Assembly (NCBI GenBank): GCA_965247395.1
Contig: OZ252012.1
Location: 868,001 to 932,000 of the forward strand
Source of the DNA: CAYRJD01 sp965247395
Lineage (GTDB): Bacteria > Actinomycetota > Acidimicrobiia > Acidimicrobiales > Poriferisodalaceae
Direction: 5' to 3'
Length of the DNA stretch: 64,000 nucleotides
Below the pieces are notes generated by a model. The model did no database searches. It was not told where the DNA came from and saw only the letters and a list, made by a program, of their open reading frames with translations. A program made the translations under genes and the position numbers. The stretch's first letter is position 1; each line of letters opens with the position of its first letter. This document shows positions 30,096 to 40,579 of this stretch, in pieces.

Positions 30096-31622
30096 GTGGC
30101 CATTGATTCTGCAGTGGGAAGTTCTGCTGTAGAGGATTCCGCAGCGGAGGGTTCCGCTGAAGTAGTTGCCCAAGAACAGTCTTTAGCCCTGCGTTCAGAC
30201 ATCCCTAGCTATGTGCGGGTGTCAACCACGCAAATGGCTGGCAAGCGAGTTGTGCTGATTGATGCGGCAGGCTGGGGCCAACAAGGCCAAGACCAGGCTA
30301 AAGATGCGGATAATTCTGAGTCAACAAACAACACCGAGCCGGCTAACAGTTCAACAAACAACACCGAACCGGCAAACGACTCAGAACGCCGTGGCGCACT
30401 AGCTCCCATCGACGGCGAAAACATTGCGGTCGGTTTAGCGCTGGCCGAAGCCAAGCTCATACCGGTCGTCTTGTTGCTGTCTTCAAGCGGAGCCGACATC
30501 AACCACGGAGTAGCCGCGCTAGACGGCTGGGGCAAGGCGGCTCGCCGCTTGGCGCAGTGTTCGGGCGTGGTACCAATCATCGCTGGCGTAACCGGCCCAA
30601 CCATCTCCGGACCCGCATTGCTGGTCGGATTGGCCGATGTCGTAATCATGTCTGATGAGGCTTACGCATTTGTCAGCGGACCAATTCCGGTGCGCGAAAT
30701 GACGGGCGTAACCATCGGCACCGATGAGCTGGGCGGCGCCTCCGTGCATCAGAAAGACTCCGGTGTCGCCAGCATGGTGGTGCCAAAGGACGAAATGTTG
30801 AACACCATCGCCGACGTGCTCACCTACCTGCCGTCGAACAGCAGCGAGCTGCCTCCCCTCTTGGCTACCAACGATCCCACTGACCGGCTTACTCCTGAGG
30901 CGGCTGAACTGCTGCCTGCTAGAAGCACAGGCGCCTACGACGTGCGCGAGGTGGCGGAAACCTTGGTTGACGACGCAGAGATACTCGAGCTTCGATCGGG
31001 CTGGGCACCCAACCTGGTAACGCTGTTGGCAGCTATCGGCGGCCACCCGGTCGGGATCATCGCTAACCAACCCATAGCGATTGCAGGCACACTCGACATC
31101 ACAGCCAGTCAGAAGGGCGCACGCTTCGTCAATTTCTGCGATGCATTCAACCTGCCGCTAATAACGCTGGTCGACACTCCCGGCTTTTATCCCGGTAAAG
31201 ACCTTGAGTGGCGAGGCATGATCCGCTACGGAGCCCAGTTGGCGTTTGCGTACGCACGAGCCACCGTTCCGCGTGTGTCGGTGGTGTTGCGTAAGTCATA
31301 CGGCGGTGCATTCATCGTGATGGATTCCAAGACCATGGGCAACGACGCTTGTTTGGCCTGGCCCAGCGCCGAACTAGCCGTCATGGGTGCTAGCCAGGCC
31401 GCTCAGATACTCCAACGAGACTCTTCCGAAGAAGAAGTGTCGCAATGGGTTGAGAACTACGAACAGACTTACCTAAACCCTTACATAGCTGCCGAACGCG
31501 GCTATGTCGACGCCGTCATTGACCCGGCTCAAACCCGCCGAGAGCTCGCCGATTTGGTTGATCTGTTATCAACAAAGCGCGAAGATCTGCCCGATCGCCG
31601 TCACGACAACGCGCCTCTCTAG
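30096..31622 (+). CDS. Acyl-CoA carboxylase carboxyltransferase subunit
   Basis: This 508-residue protein is a crotonase-fold carboxyltransferase like PccB/AccD, which moves CO2 from carboxybiotin to an acyl-CoA. The N-terminal half shows DGWGKAARRLAQCSGVVPII and GGASVHQKDSGVASMVV; the C-terminal half shows GIIANQPIAIAGTLDI, LVDTPGFYPG and VVLRKSYGGAFIVMDSKTM. The N-terminus is longer and more repetitive than usual (Ser/Ala/Glu-rich first 25 residues). Residues about 62-106 are a low-complexity insertion with a 30-bp tandem duplication (30321-30350 and 30351-30380; TNNTEPAN units). No biotin carboxylase gene is in the window. Confidence 0.85.
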   Translation: MAIDSAVGSSAVEDSAAEGSAEVVAQEQSLALRSDIPSYVRVSTTQMAGKRVVLIDAAGWGQQGQDQAKDADNSESTNNTEPANSSTNNTEPANDSERRGALAPIDGENIAVGLALAEAKLIPVVLLLSSSGADINHGVAALDGWGKAARRLAQCSGVVPIIAGVTGPTISGPALLVGLADVVIMSDEAYAFVSGPIPVREMTGVTIGTDELGGASVHQKDSGVASMVVPKDEMLNTIADVLTYLPSNSSELPPLLATNDPTDRLTPEAAELLPARSTGAYDVREVAETLVDDAEILELRSGWAPNLVTLLAAIGGHPVGIIANQPIAIAGTLDITASQKGARFVNFCDAFNLPLITLVDTPGFYPGKDLEWRGMIRYGAQLAFAYARATVPRVSVVLRKSYGGAFIVMDSKTMGNDACLAWPSAELAVMGASQAAQILQRDSSEEEVSQWVENYEQTYLNPYIAAERGYVDAVIDPAQTRRELADLVDLLSTKREDLPDRRHDNAPL

Positions 31623-31778
31623 CAACTTCTCTAGCTACGCCCTGCGTTCTGGCTAGTAGTGGCTATGCAAGGGCCAGTATCGGCTATGTATTTAGAGGAT
31701 TTAGAAACAGACAAAACCCAGGCCGAGAACGCCAGAGCCGGTCTCTTTGGCTAGGGTTAGAAGCACTAGGGGGAAGCA

Positions 31779-33053
<1,275 letters not shown>

Positions 33054-33084
33054 GCCACTTGGCTGAGCTGGCTAGTTAAGTCTG

Positions 33085-34086
33085 CTAGCTAGTCGAAACC
33101 AGGATCTTCCCAACGTTGGCGTTGGTCGCCATGTATTCGTGAGCCTGCTCTATCTGGTCCATCTCATACGTTGAATCAACCACCGGGAGCAACTTCCCGG
33201 TGTCAAAAAATTCAAGCAGCTCTGAGACAAAACTCTGATTGGCTTCGATTTTTTGTTCGATCGGTCGTGAACGCAGCACCGTCCCAATAAGCGTCGCTCG
33301 TTTTGGCATCAGCATGCCGAGCGGAAAATCCGCAGTGGCCGAACCCATCACACCCACCTGGATGATGCGCCCCTGCACGCACAAACAGTCGATGTTGGGT
33401 TTCACGTAGTCGCCGCCAATCACGTCTAGCACCACATTCACGCCTTGGCCTTGCGTCCAGGTCTTTACTTCTTCTGAGAAATCTTGACTGCCGTAGTCGA
33501 CTACCAGGTCCGCGCCGAGATCGGTACAGGCCGTCACCTTTGATGCCGAACAAGTAACCGCTACCTGCGCCCCGATCGCCTTGCAAATCTGGATAGCCGC
33601 TGTGCCAACACCTGAAGCCCCGGCATGCACCAGCGCCTTGCCGCCTGATCGCAGTCCGCCTTGGGTAACCAATGCGTCGTGTGCGGTTATAAACACTTCC
33701 GGGATGGCTGCTGCTTGGTCAAGCGAGACCGTTTTGGGCACGCGTTGCAGCATTCGTTCGTGCGTTACAACCCGCTCGGCCATGCCGCCACCAGGCACGA
33801 TCCCCATTACCTCGTCGCCGACCGCCCAGCGAGCAGCAGGATTGGCGCCGGAGACCTGACTGCCGATAGCGGCGATGCGACCAGCGAACTCCACTCCAGG
33901 GATTTCGTGCTCGGGCTTAGGTCCTGGTGCGGGGTATAGCCCCATTCGTTGCAACAAATCCGCACGATTCATGGCTGAGCAGGCCACATCAACCAAGACG
34001 TCGTCTGGGCCGGGCTCTGGCTCGGGCACATCGAGAACTTTCAGCACCTCGGGACCGCCGTATTCGGTAATAACTACTGCTTTCAT
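33085..34086 (-). CDS. NAD(P)H:quinone oxidoreductase (MDR family)
   Basis: The 333-residue protein belongs to the zinc-independent quinone oxidoreductase branch of medium-chain dehydrogenases (PIG3/QOR type). It begins MKAVVITEYGGPEVLKV, has NRADLLQRMGLYP near residue 40 and GVEFAGRIAAIG near 65, and an NADPH-binding ALVHAGASGVGTAAIQ near 147. The Cys and His zinc ligands of alcohol dehydrogenases are absent. ATG at 34086 follows GGAGAC. It is divergent from the acyl-CoA dehydrogenase gene and convergent with gltA. Confidence 0.88.
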   Translation of the reverse strand: MKAVVITEYGGPEVLKVLDVPEPEPGPDDVLVDVACSAMNRADLLQRMGLYPAPGPKPEHEIPGVEFAGRIAAIGSQVSGANPAARWAVGDEVMGIVPGGGMAERVVTHERMLQRVPKTVSLDQAAAIPEVFITAHDALVTQGGLRSGGKALVHAGASGVGTAAIQICKAIGAQVAVTCSASKVTACTDLGADLVVDYGSQDFSEEVKTWTQGQGVNVVLDVIGGDYVKPNIDCLCVQGRIIQVGVMGSATADFPLGMLMPKRATLIGTVLRSRPIEQKIEANQSFVSELLEFFDTGKLLPVVDSTYEMDQIEQAHEYMATNANVGKILVSTS

Positions 34087-34177
34087 GCGTCCGAGTCTCC
34101 GTTTTAGAAACAGGCAATTTTGAAATTAGGCCTGCGTAATTGCGCCACCGTAATCGCCAGCAATACCCTCAGCCGTC

Positions 34178-35290
34178 GTGGATCACAACTGGCCTGACGA
34201 GCTCACCGATCTGGCGCTTGAGGCCAGGCAATGGGCTCTAGGTGCCACTGAGGATCTGTTCAGATGCGATGACGGCTGGCTGACCGGTTACTCCGAAGAA
34301 TTCACACGCCGACTCGGCGAGCGTGGCTGGATTGGCATTACCTGGCCTGAGTCGGTCGGCGGTGGTGGTCGTCCAGAGATCGAACGCTTCATCATCACCG
34401 AGCAGCTGCTGCTGGCGGGCGCACCCATGGCTGGTTCGTTTTTCCCAGATCGCCAGATCGGTCCGGTTTTGTTGGCGTATGGCACCTCTGAGCAGCAGGA
34501 GCGCTTTTTGCCGGAGATGAGGCGCGGCACTTCACAGTGGTGCATTGGCATGAGCGAGCCGGATGCAGGCTCTGACGTGTCGGCAATCAGTACCAAGGCG
34601 GTACGTGATGGGGACAGGTTCATTGTCAATGGACGCAAAATCTGGACTAGCGGTGCCGCTGCGGCCGACTGGTGCTATCTGATCTGTCGTACCGACCCGC
34701 ACGCTCCGGCGCACAAAGGCCTGAGCGAGCTAGTTGTCTCTATGGATTCGCCGGGAATCGCGGTCAGTCCGATCACCGACAGTTCCGGTGACGCTCACTT
34801 CAATGAGGTTGTATTTGACGATGTGGCTGTGCCGGTCGACAACCTGGTGGGCGAGCTAAACAACAGCTTCGGGCAAACGATGCGCCAACTCGAGCATGAG
34901 CGCGGAGGCATTGACCGTCTGGCGTCTAACCAGCGCCTTTACAACGACACCTTGCCTCTAGTGGACCCCGACGATCCGTTGATACGCCAAGAGGTGGCAA
35001 GGATCGAAACCGGTTACCGGATCGGCCGACAGATGGTGTTGCGCAACGTGTTAAAACAAACGCCGTTTCCGCAATATTCAGCCGTAACAAAGACCTGGTG
35101 CACCGAATTTGAGCAAACCGTTGCGAACTTCGTTGGTCGCGTTAACGGAGCGCACACGATGTTGGCGAATCGAGCATCGCGCAATGTTGTTTACGCCCCC
35201 GCCTACACCATCATGGGCGGCACGACTCAGATATTGCGCAACATCATCGGGGAACGAATCTTGCAGCTACCTCGTGAGCCAAAACTGTGA
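34178..35290 (+). CDS. Acyl-CoA dehydrogenase
   Basis: The 370-residue flavoprotein has the acyl-CoA dehydrogenase layout. WCIGMSEPDAGSDVSAISTK near residue 122 and GRKIWTSGAAAADWCYLI near 149 form the FAD/substrate site; the C-terminal helical domain ends YTIMGGTTQILRNIIGERIL. These enzymes oxidise acyl-CoA to enoyl-CoA. The start is GTG at 34178. It is slightly short, and the catalytic base cannot be assigned with certainty. The sequence GTGAGCCAAAAC is repeated right after the stop (about 35274-35300), and a phosphatase gene follows in the same direction. Confidence 0.9.
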   Translation: MDHNWPDELTDLALEARQWALGATEDLFRCDDGWLTGYSEEFTRRLGERGWIGITWPESVGGGGRPEIERFIITEQLLLAGAPMAGSFFPDRQIGPVLLAYGTSEQQERFLPEMRRGTSQWCIGMSEPDAGSDVSAISTKAVRDGDRFIVNGRKIWTSGAAAADWCYLICRTDPHAPAHKGLSELVVSMDSPGIAVSPITDSSGDAHFNEVVFDDVAVPVDNLVGELNNSFGQTMRQLEHERGGIDRLASNQRLYNDTLPLVDPDDPLIRQEVARIETGYRIGRQMVLRNVLKQTPFPQYSAVTKTWCTEFEQTVANFVGRVNGAHTMLANRASRNVVYAPAYTIMGGTTQILRNIIGERILQLPREPKL

Positions 35291-35321
35291 GCCAAAACCG
35301 CGAGCCTGCCGTGAGACCGTC

Positions 35322-36107
35322 TTGACTAGCGCTAGCAACCTGAACGTCAGCAACTGGGTACTGCTTGAAGGCGCTATGAACGTGCGAGACATCGGCGGTT
35401 GGGCCACGCGCGACGATCGTCGCATTCGTGTTGGCGCCTTATATCGCGGTGACCGTTTGAACAATCTCACCGAAGATGATCAGGCCGAGATGGCCGATCG
35501 CGGCATCCGCACGGTGATCGATTTTCGTGCATCCGATGAAATCGAGCGAGACCCGTCTCGCTTGTGGCACGGCGTAAACAACGTAGTTTCGCTGCCGATA
35601 CAAGAACGCAACGTTCAACCCACCGCTTTGCTAGACCGAATCTTGGCACGCCAAATCACATCCATGAGCGAAGCCGAGATGGCCGAGGTCTATGTCAACC
35701 TGCTGCATGACAATGCCACTCAGTTTGCGCGTTTCGCTGCGCTTGTAGCTGACACAGATAACTGGCCGCTGCTGTATCACTGCACGGCTGGCAAAGACCG
35801 CACCGGCATAGCCACTGCGCTGGTGCATGAGGTGTGCGGAGTGGATCGCTCACAGGTGCTAGACGAATATTGCGTAACCAACGAGCAGCGCTCCAAACGA
35901 AGAATGGCCGAGCTAGCTGAAATCTTTGAACGTGAAGGCATTGATATGGAAGCGGTCAAGCCCTTGCTGATGGCACCACGCGCAGTGTTGGCAGACACCT
36001 TGGATCAACTTGACGACATGCACGATGGCGCTGAGGGCTTTTTACTAAACCTTGGTGGCTTGGACCCGTCCGTTCCAGACGAGCTGCGGAACAACCTGGT
36101 TATTTAG
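35322..36107 (+). CDS. Tyrosine-protein phosphatase-like protein
   Basis: The frame is open from inside the upstream gene; TTG at 35322 is the first in-frame start after that gene's stop and keeps the conserved N-terminal LLEGAMNVRDIGGW (261 residues). The cysteine phosphatase P-loop is HCTAGKDRTG near residue 150, with FRASDEIERDP near 70. This is the bacterial Y-phosphatase3 family, which includes MptpB-like enzymes acting on phosphotyrosine or phosphoinositides. An in-frame ATG at 35376 would cut the family's N-terminus. It converges with the MBL gene; the spacer between is rich in TTTAGCTGC and GCTAGCCG words. Confidence 0.85.
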   Translation: MTSASNLNVSNWVLLEGAMNVRDIGGWATRDDRRIRVGALYRGDRLNNLTEDDQAEMADRGIRTVIDFRASDEIERDPSRLWHGVNNVVSLPIQERNVQPTALLDRILARQITSMSEAEMAEVYVNLLHDNATQFARFAALVADTDNWPLLYHCTAGKDRTGIATALVHEVCGVDRSQVLDEYCVTNEQRSKRRMAELAEIFEREGIDMEAVKPLLMAPRAVLADTLDQLDDMHDGAEGFLLNLGGLDPSVPDELRNNLVI

Positions 36108-36147
36108 CTGCCTCGTTGCTAGTCGTCTCGGCTAGCCGCCTCGCTAT

Positions 36148-37035
36148 TTAGCTGCTTGGGGCATCAACCACTTCGAATCGCCAGGCCATCCCTTCGGCGA
36201 CCAAGCGCCCTGCTGTGCGACCGGCGAAGTGTGTGCCAATCACCAGCCGGCCATCGGCCCAGCGCTTGTAGGCCTCAAAGCGAGTGCTCGTAGACATGTC
36301 TGTTCGCCAGTCCGCACTTGAAGCAAGATCGGGATGCGCAAACTGCACCGGGCTGTGAGTCATGTCGCCGGTAATCACGGCACACTCCCCCTCCGATTCG
36401 ACCACAACGCTGACATGGCCTGGCGTGTGGCCGGGTGTTGGTTCGAGACGCATGCAGGAGTTGATCTGATGATCGTTTTCAACCAAGCGGCTTAGACCTG
36501 CATCCACCACAGGCTGTACGGAATCCTCAAATACCGGGCCGAAATGCTGCGGCTCATCACGCCAAAACTCAAACTCTTCAGCCACAAACAAGTATTCGGC
36601 GTTTGGAAACGTGGGCACCCAATCGTCTCCCACCTGATGCGTGTTCCAGCCCACATGGTCAACATGCAGGTGCGTGCTGATAACGGTGTTGATGTCGGTG
36701 AGCTTGAAACCGGCGTCAGTCAACTCACCCAAGAAATTCGTAGCTAAATCACCAAACGGTTTTGCGCCAGGGCGCGACTTGCCGTTGCCTGCACAGGTGT
36801 CAACCATCACGATGCCTTCGGGTGTCTCAACCACTAGGGCATGTAGAGCCAACCTGAGACGACCTTCCTCGGTTACAAAGTCAGGCCGCAGCCAGTCATG
36901 GCGATCTATGAACTCTTCGGCACCTGGTAGTAGCGCCGAAAAGGGCCAGTCCAACTCAATTTCGGTAATTTTGCTGACCGTTGCGGCGCCTATTTTCCAC
37001 TGTAGATATGGGTGGGTGCTGGTACTTACGGGCAT
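36148..37035 (-). CDS. MBL-fold metallohydrolase
   Basis: A metallo-beta-lactamase fold protein with the zinc motif THLHVDHVGW near residue 115, a His in PTPGHTPGHVSVVVE near 195, an Asp in ITGDMTHSP near 213 and a late His in VIGTHFAGRTAGR. The family includes quorum-lactone hydrolases and various esterases. ATG at 37035 (295 residues) is preferred because a -10-like TATTCT lies 5 nt upstream; an in-frame ATG six codons earlier (37053) is possible. The divergent PGPG protein starts only 23 bp away, so the two promoters must overlap. Confidence 0.85.
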   Translation of the reverse strand: MPVSTSTHPYLQWKIGAATVSKITEIELDWPFSALLPGAEEFIDRHDWLRPDFVTEEGRLRLALHALVVETPEGIVMVDTCAGNGKSRPGAKPFGDLATNFLGELTDAGFKLTDINTVISTHLHVDHVGWNTHQVGDDWVPTFPNAEYLFVAEEFEFWRDEPQHFGPVFEDSVQPVVDAGLSRLVENDHQINSCMRLEPTPGHTPGHVSVVVESEGECAVITGDMTHSPVQFAHPDLASSADWRTDMSTSTRFEAYKRWADGRLVIGTHFAGRTAGRLVAEGMAWRFEVVDAPSS

Positions 37036-37058
37036 CAGGGCAGAATACGGCATTCACC

Positions 37059-37544
37059 ATGAGTTCAACTGAGTTACCGCCCGAACAATCAAACGACGAA
37101 ACGTCAAACCCTGAGTCGCACGAATCCGATGATGAGGCTGCGCACTTCATGGACGACGGTCGTCTTGGCTTCCGTGAGGCAGCGGTACTCGCCGAGTTTG
37201 AGACCGGCAAGCGCGAGCCAACCGCTCGTTCCGCCTGGTTTCAAGTTCTTTTTCGTATGGTGCGAATTGGGTTTGGTGTTTCTGTTGTTGGGCTTGGCGT
37301 AGTCATGTTGGCGTTGCCTGGGCCGGGATTGCTGGTGCTCTCTGTCGGGTTAGGGATCTTGGCACGTGACATTGCCTGGGCTGACCGGTTGCTTCAAAAA
37401 GTTATGAAACGCCTGCCAACTAATGAGCAAGGCAAGCTGTCCCGCTCGGCCATTGTGACGATGGTGCTGTTGGCGCTGGCGGGAATCTTCTTTTCGGTGG
37501 CTTATGCGGTCGGCGGCTGGAGCATCTTTTTCTGGCGCAGCTAG
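37059..37544 (+). CDS. PGPG-motif transmembrane protein
   Basis: The frame is open further upstream, but ATG at 37059 lies after the divergent gene's start and gives a 161-residue protein. An acidic, Ser-rich N-terminus (about 60 residues) precedes a hydrophobic hairpin with the motif ALPGPGLLVLSVGLGILA near residues 88-105. A short loop (AWADRLLQKVMKRLP) and a final transmembrane segment follow. This matches the small PGPGW-type membrane protein family of actinobacteria, whose function is unknown. It converges with fumarase; the spacer is made of GCTAGCTA/TTAGCTAA words. Confidence 0.72.
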   Translation: MSSTELPPEQSNDETSNPESHESDDEAAHFMDDGRLGFREAAVLAEFETGKREPTARSAWFQVLFRMVRIGFGVSVVGLGVVMLALPGPGLLVLSVGLGILARDIAWADRLLQKVMKRLPTNEQGKLSRSAIVTMVLLALAGIFFSVAYAVGGWSIFFWRS

Positions 37545-37578
37545 CTATTAAGCATCTGCTAGCTAGTTGGCCTATTAG

Positions 37579-39234
37579 CTAACTAATAGTCACCGGCGTG
37601 CTGACCTCAGTGAAGAAGTCGTTGCCCTTGTCGTCGATCACCACAAACGCCGGGAAGTCTTCCACTTCAATCTTCCAGATCGCTTCCATCCCTAGCTCTG
37701 GATACTCCAGTACCTCAACGCTGCGAATGGACTTTTGCGCCAGTCGCGCCGCTGGCCCGCCGATAGAGCCCAGATAGAACCCGCCGTGCTTGGCACACGC
37801 CTCTACTACTTGGCGCGCCCGGTTGCCCTTTGCCAACATCACCAAGCTTCCGCCCGCAGCCTGGAACTGCTCCACGTAAGAGTCCATGCGGCCAGCGGTG
37901 GTTGGCCCAAAGCTGCCAGACGCCAAGCCTTTGGGTGTTTTAGCCGGTCCCGCGTAATAAACGGGCATGTCTCGCATGTAGTTCGGCATTGGTTCGCCCG
38001 CATCTAAGCGATCTTTGATCTTGGCGTGCGCAAGATCTCGCGCTACCACCAGCGTGCCGGTGAGCGCTAGCCGGGTCTTTACCGGGTATTTGCTTAGCTC
38101 GGCCCGCACCGCATCCATTGGCTGGTTGAGGTCGATATTCACAACGTCTTGCGACAGGTCTTCTTGCTCGACCGCGGGCAAGTACTTGGCCGGATCGGTT
38201 TCCATCTGCTCTAAGAACACACCCTCCTCGGTAATCTTGGCTAGCGCTTGCCGGTCGGCCGAACATGACACTGCGATTGCTACCGGACAGCTGGCAGCGT
38301 GGCGCGGCAGACGCACCACTCGCACGTCATGGCAGAAATACTTGCCGCCAAATTGGGCGCCGATTCCAAACTGGGTTGTGAGCTCGAGAATCTTCTTTTC
38401 CCACTCCAGATCTCTAAACGCCGTGCCCGCGGCGGAGCCTTGCGTAGGCAACGTGTCGAGATATTTTGCCGAGGCGTATTTGGCGGTCTTAAGCGCGTAC
38501 TCAGCGGACGTGCCCCCTATCACCACCGCCAGGTGATACGGCGGACAGGCCGAGGTGCCTATTTCACGCAGCTCTTTGTCTAAAAACTGCAGCAGGCTGG
38601 ATGGATTTAGCAGGGCTTTGGTCTCTTGGTACAAGAAGCTCTTGTTGGCTGAGCCTCCACCCTTTGCCATAAACACAAGCTCATAGGTCAGTGCGCGCTC
38701 GGGGTTGGGTTCGGCGTAAATCTCGATTTGAGCGGGCAAGTTGTTGTCTGTGTTGGCTTCTTCGAAAATCGACAGCGGCGCCAGCTGGGAGTAGCGCAGG
38801 TTTGAGGTTTGGAAAGTGTCAAACACGCCTCGACTGATGGCGGCGTGATCGTCTCCGTCGGTCAGAACATGTGCGCCTTTGTGTCCCCAGATGATGGCGG
38901 TGCCGGTGTCTTGGCAGCCGGGTAGCACTCCACCGGCCGCTATGTTGGCGTTTTTGAGCAGTTCCAACGCTACGAATCGATCGTTGGGCGAGGCTTCTCC
39001 GTCGGTCAGAATGGCTGCTAGCTGGCTGAGGTGTAGCGGACGTAAGAGATGTGCGATGTCGCGCATGGCCTCAGCGGTTAGCGAGCGAATCGCCTCGGTG
39101 GGCACTTCAAGGAATGTTCGGTCGGCCACTGTGATTGTGCGTATGCCTGCCTCGTCGGAGCTGGCTAGCTGCCGGTAGGCAACACCTTCATCGTGTCGCA
39201 GCGGAAGCATCTCGGCGTATGAGAAATCGTCCAT
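37579..39234 (-). CDS. Class I (iron-sulfur) fumarate hydratase
   Basis: Class I fumarase hydrates fumarate to malate with an oxygen-sensitive [4Fe-4S] cluster. The protein (551 residues from ATG 39234; an in-frame TTG at 39246 is possible) has alpha and beta regions fused in one chain, as in E. coli FumA. Cluster Cys candidates lie in LPGCQDTGTA near residue 105, GTSACPPYHLAVVIGGTSAE near 225 and SCPVAIAVSC near 312. The beta domain has ALTGTLVVARDLAHAK, YYAGPAKTPKGLASGSFGPT and TAGRMDSYV. Together with gltA and aconitase it gives three TCA-cycle enzymes in 13 kb. Confidence 0.93.
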   Translation of the reverse strand: MDDFSYAEMLPLRHDEGVAYRQLASSDEAGIRTITVADRTFLEVPTEAIRSLTAEAMRDIAHLLRPLHLSQLAAILTDGEASPNDRFVALELLKNANIAAGGVLPGCQDTGTAIIWGHKGAHVLTDGDDHAAISRGVFDTFQTSNLRYSQLAPLSIFEEANTDNNLPAQIEIYAEPNPERALTYELVFMAKGGGSANKSFLYQETKALLNPSSLLQFLDKELREIGTSACPPYHLAVVIGGTSAEYALKTAKYASAKYLDTLPTQGSAAGTAFRDLEWEKKILELTTQFGIGAQFGGKYFCHDVRVVRLPRHAASCPVAIAVSCSADRQALAKITEEGVFLEQMETDPAKYLPAVEQEDLSQDVVNIDLNQPMDAVRAELSKYPVKTRLALTGTLVVARDLAHAKIKDRLDAGEPMPNYMRDMPVYYAGPAKTPKGLASGSFGPTTAGRMDSYVEQFQAAGGSLVMLAKGNRARQVVEACAKHGGFYLGSIGGPAARLAQKSIRSVEVLEYPELGMEAIWKIEVEDFPAFVVIDDKGNDFFTEVSTPVTIS

Positions 39235-39346
39235 AGATAAGCCCAAGACTAGACCTAGTTATAAGGATTGGCCCAGTTATGGGGTCTAGCGATGAGGCCA
39301 AACTATGCGTGTTGTTTGATACTGGTTTCGGCTCTAGCGCTGAGTT

Positions 39347-40579
39347 CTAGCGCAGGGCGGTTAGCGGGATTAAGGCATCGGATCGAATGCGCAGAGATAC
39401 TTCTGTGCCTGGCGGTGCGGCGTACCCGCTGTGCACTTCTAGCTCAAGATGGTCGGGCTCCGACAGACCAGAACCAGTCAGCTCTGGCGCAGGTTGGCTC
39501 TTCTCGGTGTGCACTGGCTTGGACTGGGACACGGCTACCTGTAGTTCGTAGTGAGCGCCAGCGAAACGGCAGCTAGCAACAATCCCACGCAGCTCGGCTG
39601 CGTTACCTGCTGGATCGTTAGTTGTGATGCTGGCAGAGCCATCAAGTGGGCCATTGGAGGTGTCGTTAGTAGGGCCGCGGGCGGGGTCGTTGCTTTCGTC
39701 AGTGTTTTCGTTGCTGCGGCTGCTAGTTGCCGGGCGCAACTCAATCAAGTCGGCGCGGACACCAACATGAGTGCTGCCTTCAAACGCAGTGCTGCTATCA
39801 AACGCAGGGGCTCGAGTGCCAGAGACTGTCAGTTCTTGCCACTGCGCGATCTCAAATGTGTTTCGGTAACCCAGAAAGCGAGCAACTTCAACCAGTCCTG
39901 GACGCGTCCACACTTGCTCTGGAGTGCCGACCGCAGCGAGCGTTCCGTCAAACATGACGGCCAAACGATGGCCGAGCGCAAACGCCTCGTCGTGATCATG
40001 AGTGACATGAATAGCAGTGACATCTTGAGCCGACAGCAGCGGTCCTAACTCCTCAACCAACCGCTCACGCAACGGCCGGTCAAGAGCGCCGAACGGTTCG
40101 TCTAGCAGCAGCAGTTTTGGACGCGGGGCAAGCGAACGCGCCAACCCGACTCGCTGAGCCTCACCGCCAGACAGCGTCGCTACATCTCGGTTTTCAAAGC
40201 CAGCCAATCCGACCAGATTCAGCATCTCTGTTACGCGTTGCGCACGCTCCGGGCGACTCCAGCCTTGCATTCGTAAACCAAATTCAACGTTGCCTGTCAC
40301 ATCAAAATGTGGGAACAACACCTCGGACTGAAACATCAGACCGATGCCGCGCTCGTCTGGTCGCTTTCCGATCAGGTCGGCACCGTTTAGCAAAATGCGA
40401 CCACGGTCTAGCGGCTGCAAACCTGCAATAGCTCGCAACAAAGTGCTCTTGCCGCAACCAGAGGGGCCGAGCAACACCAACAGCTCGCCTTCGTCGACAG
40501 ACAAGTCAATGCCACCCAAGGCTTTGGTGGCGCCAAAGTTGACGGCCACATCCTCAAGCTGCAGCAGTGCCTGACTCAA
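39347..40579 (-). CDS. thiQ: ABC transporter ATPase, probable thiamine importer
   Basis: The ATPase has Walker A LLGPSGCGKSTLLR near residue 40, signature LSGGEAQRVGLARSL near 135, Walker B KLLLLDEPFGALD near 158 and the switch His in HVTHDHDEAFA near 195. At 410 residues it is much longer than E. coli ThiQ; the C-terminal extension looks like a TOBE-type domain interrupted by a repetitive Asn/Thr/Ser insertion (about residues 287-332). The start codon is TTG overlapping the permease stop as TTGA, so translation is coupled. Assignment to thiamine rests on the riboswitch at the head of the operon. Confidence 0.82.
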   Translation of the reverse strand: MSQALLQLEDVAVNFGATKALGGIDLSVDEGELLVLLGPSGCGKSTLLRAIAGLQPLDRGRILLNGADLIGKRPDERGIGLMFQSEVLFPHFDVTGNVEFGLRMQGWSRPERAQRVTEMLNLVGLAGFENRDVATLSGGEAQRVGLARSLAPRPKLLLLDEPFGALDRPLRERLVEELGPLLSAQDVTAIHVTHDHDEAFALGHRLAVMFDGTLAAVGTPEQVWTRPGLVEVARFLGYRNTFEIAQWQELTVSGTRAPAFDSSTAFEGSTHVGVRADLIELRPATSSRSNENTDESNDPARGPTNDTSNGPLDGSASITTNDPAGNAAELRGIVASCRFAGAHYELQVAVSQSKPVHTEKSQPAPELTGSGLSEPDHLELEVHSGYAAPPGTEVSLRIRSDALIPLTALR

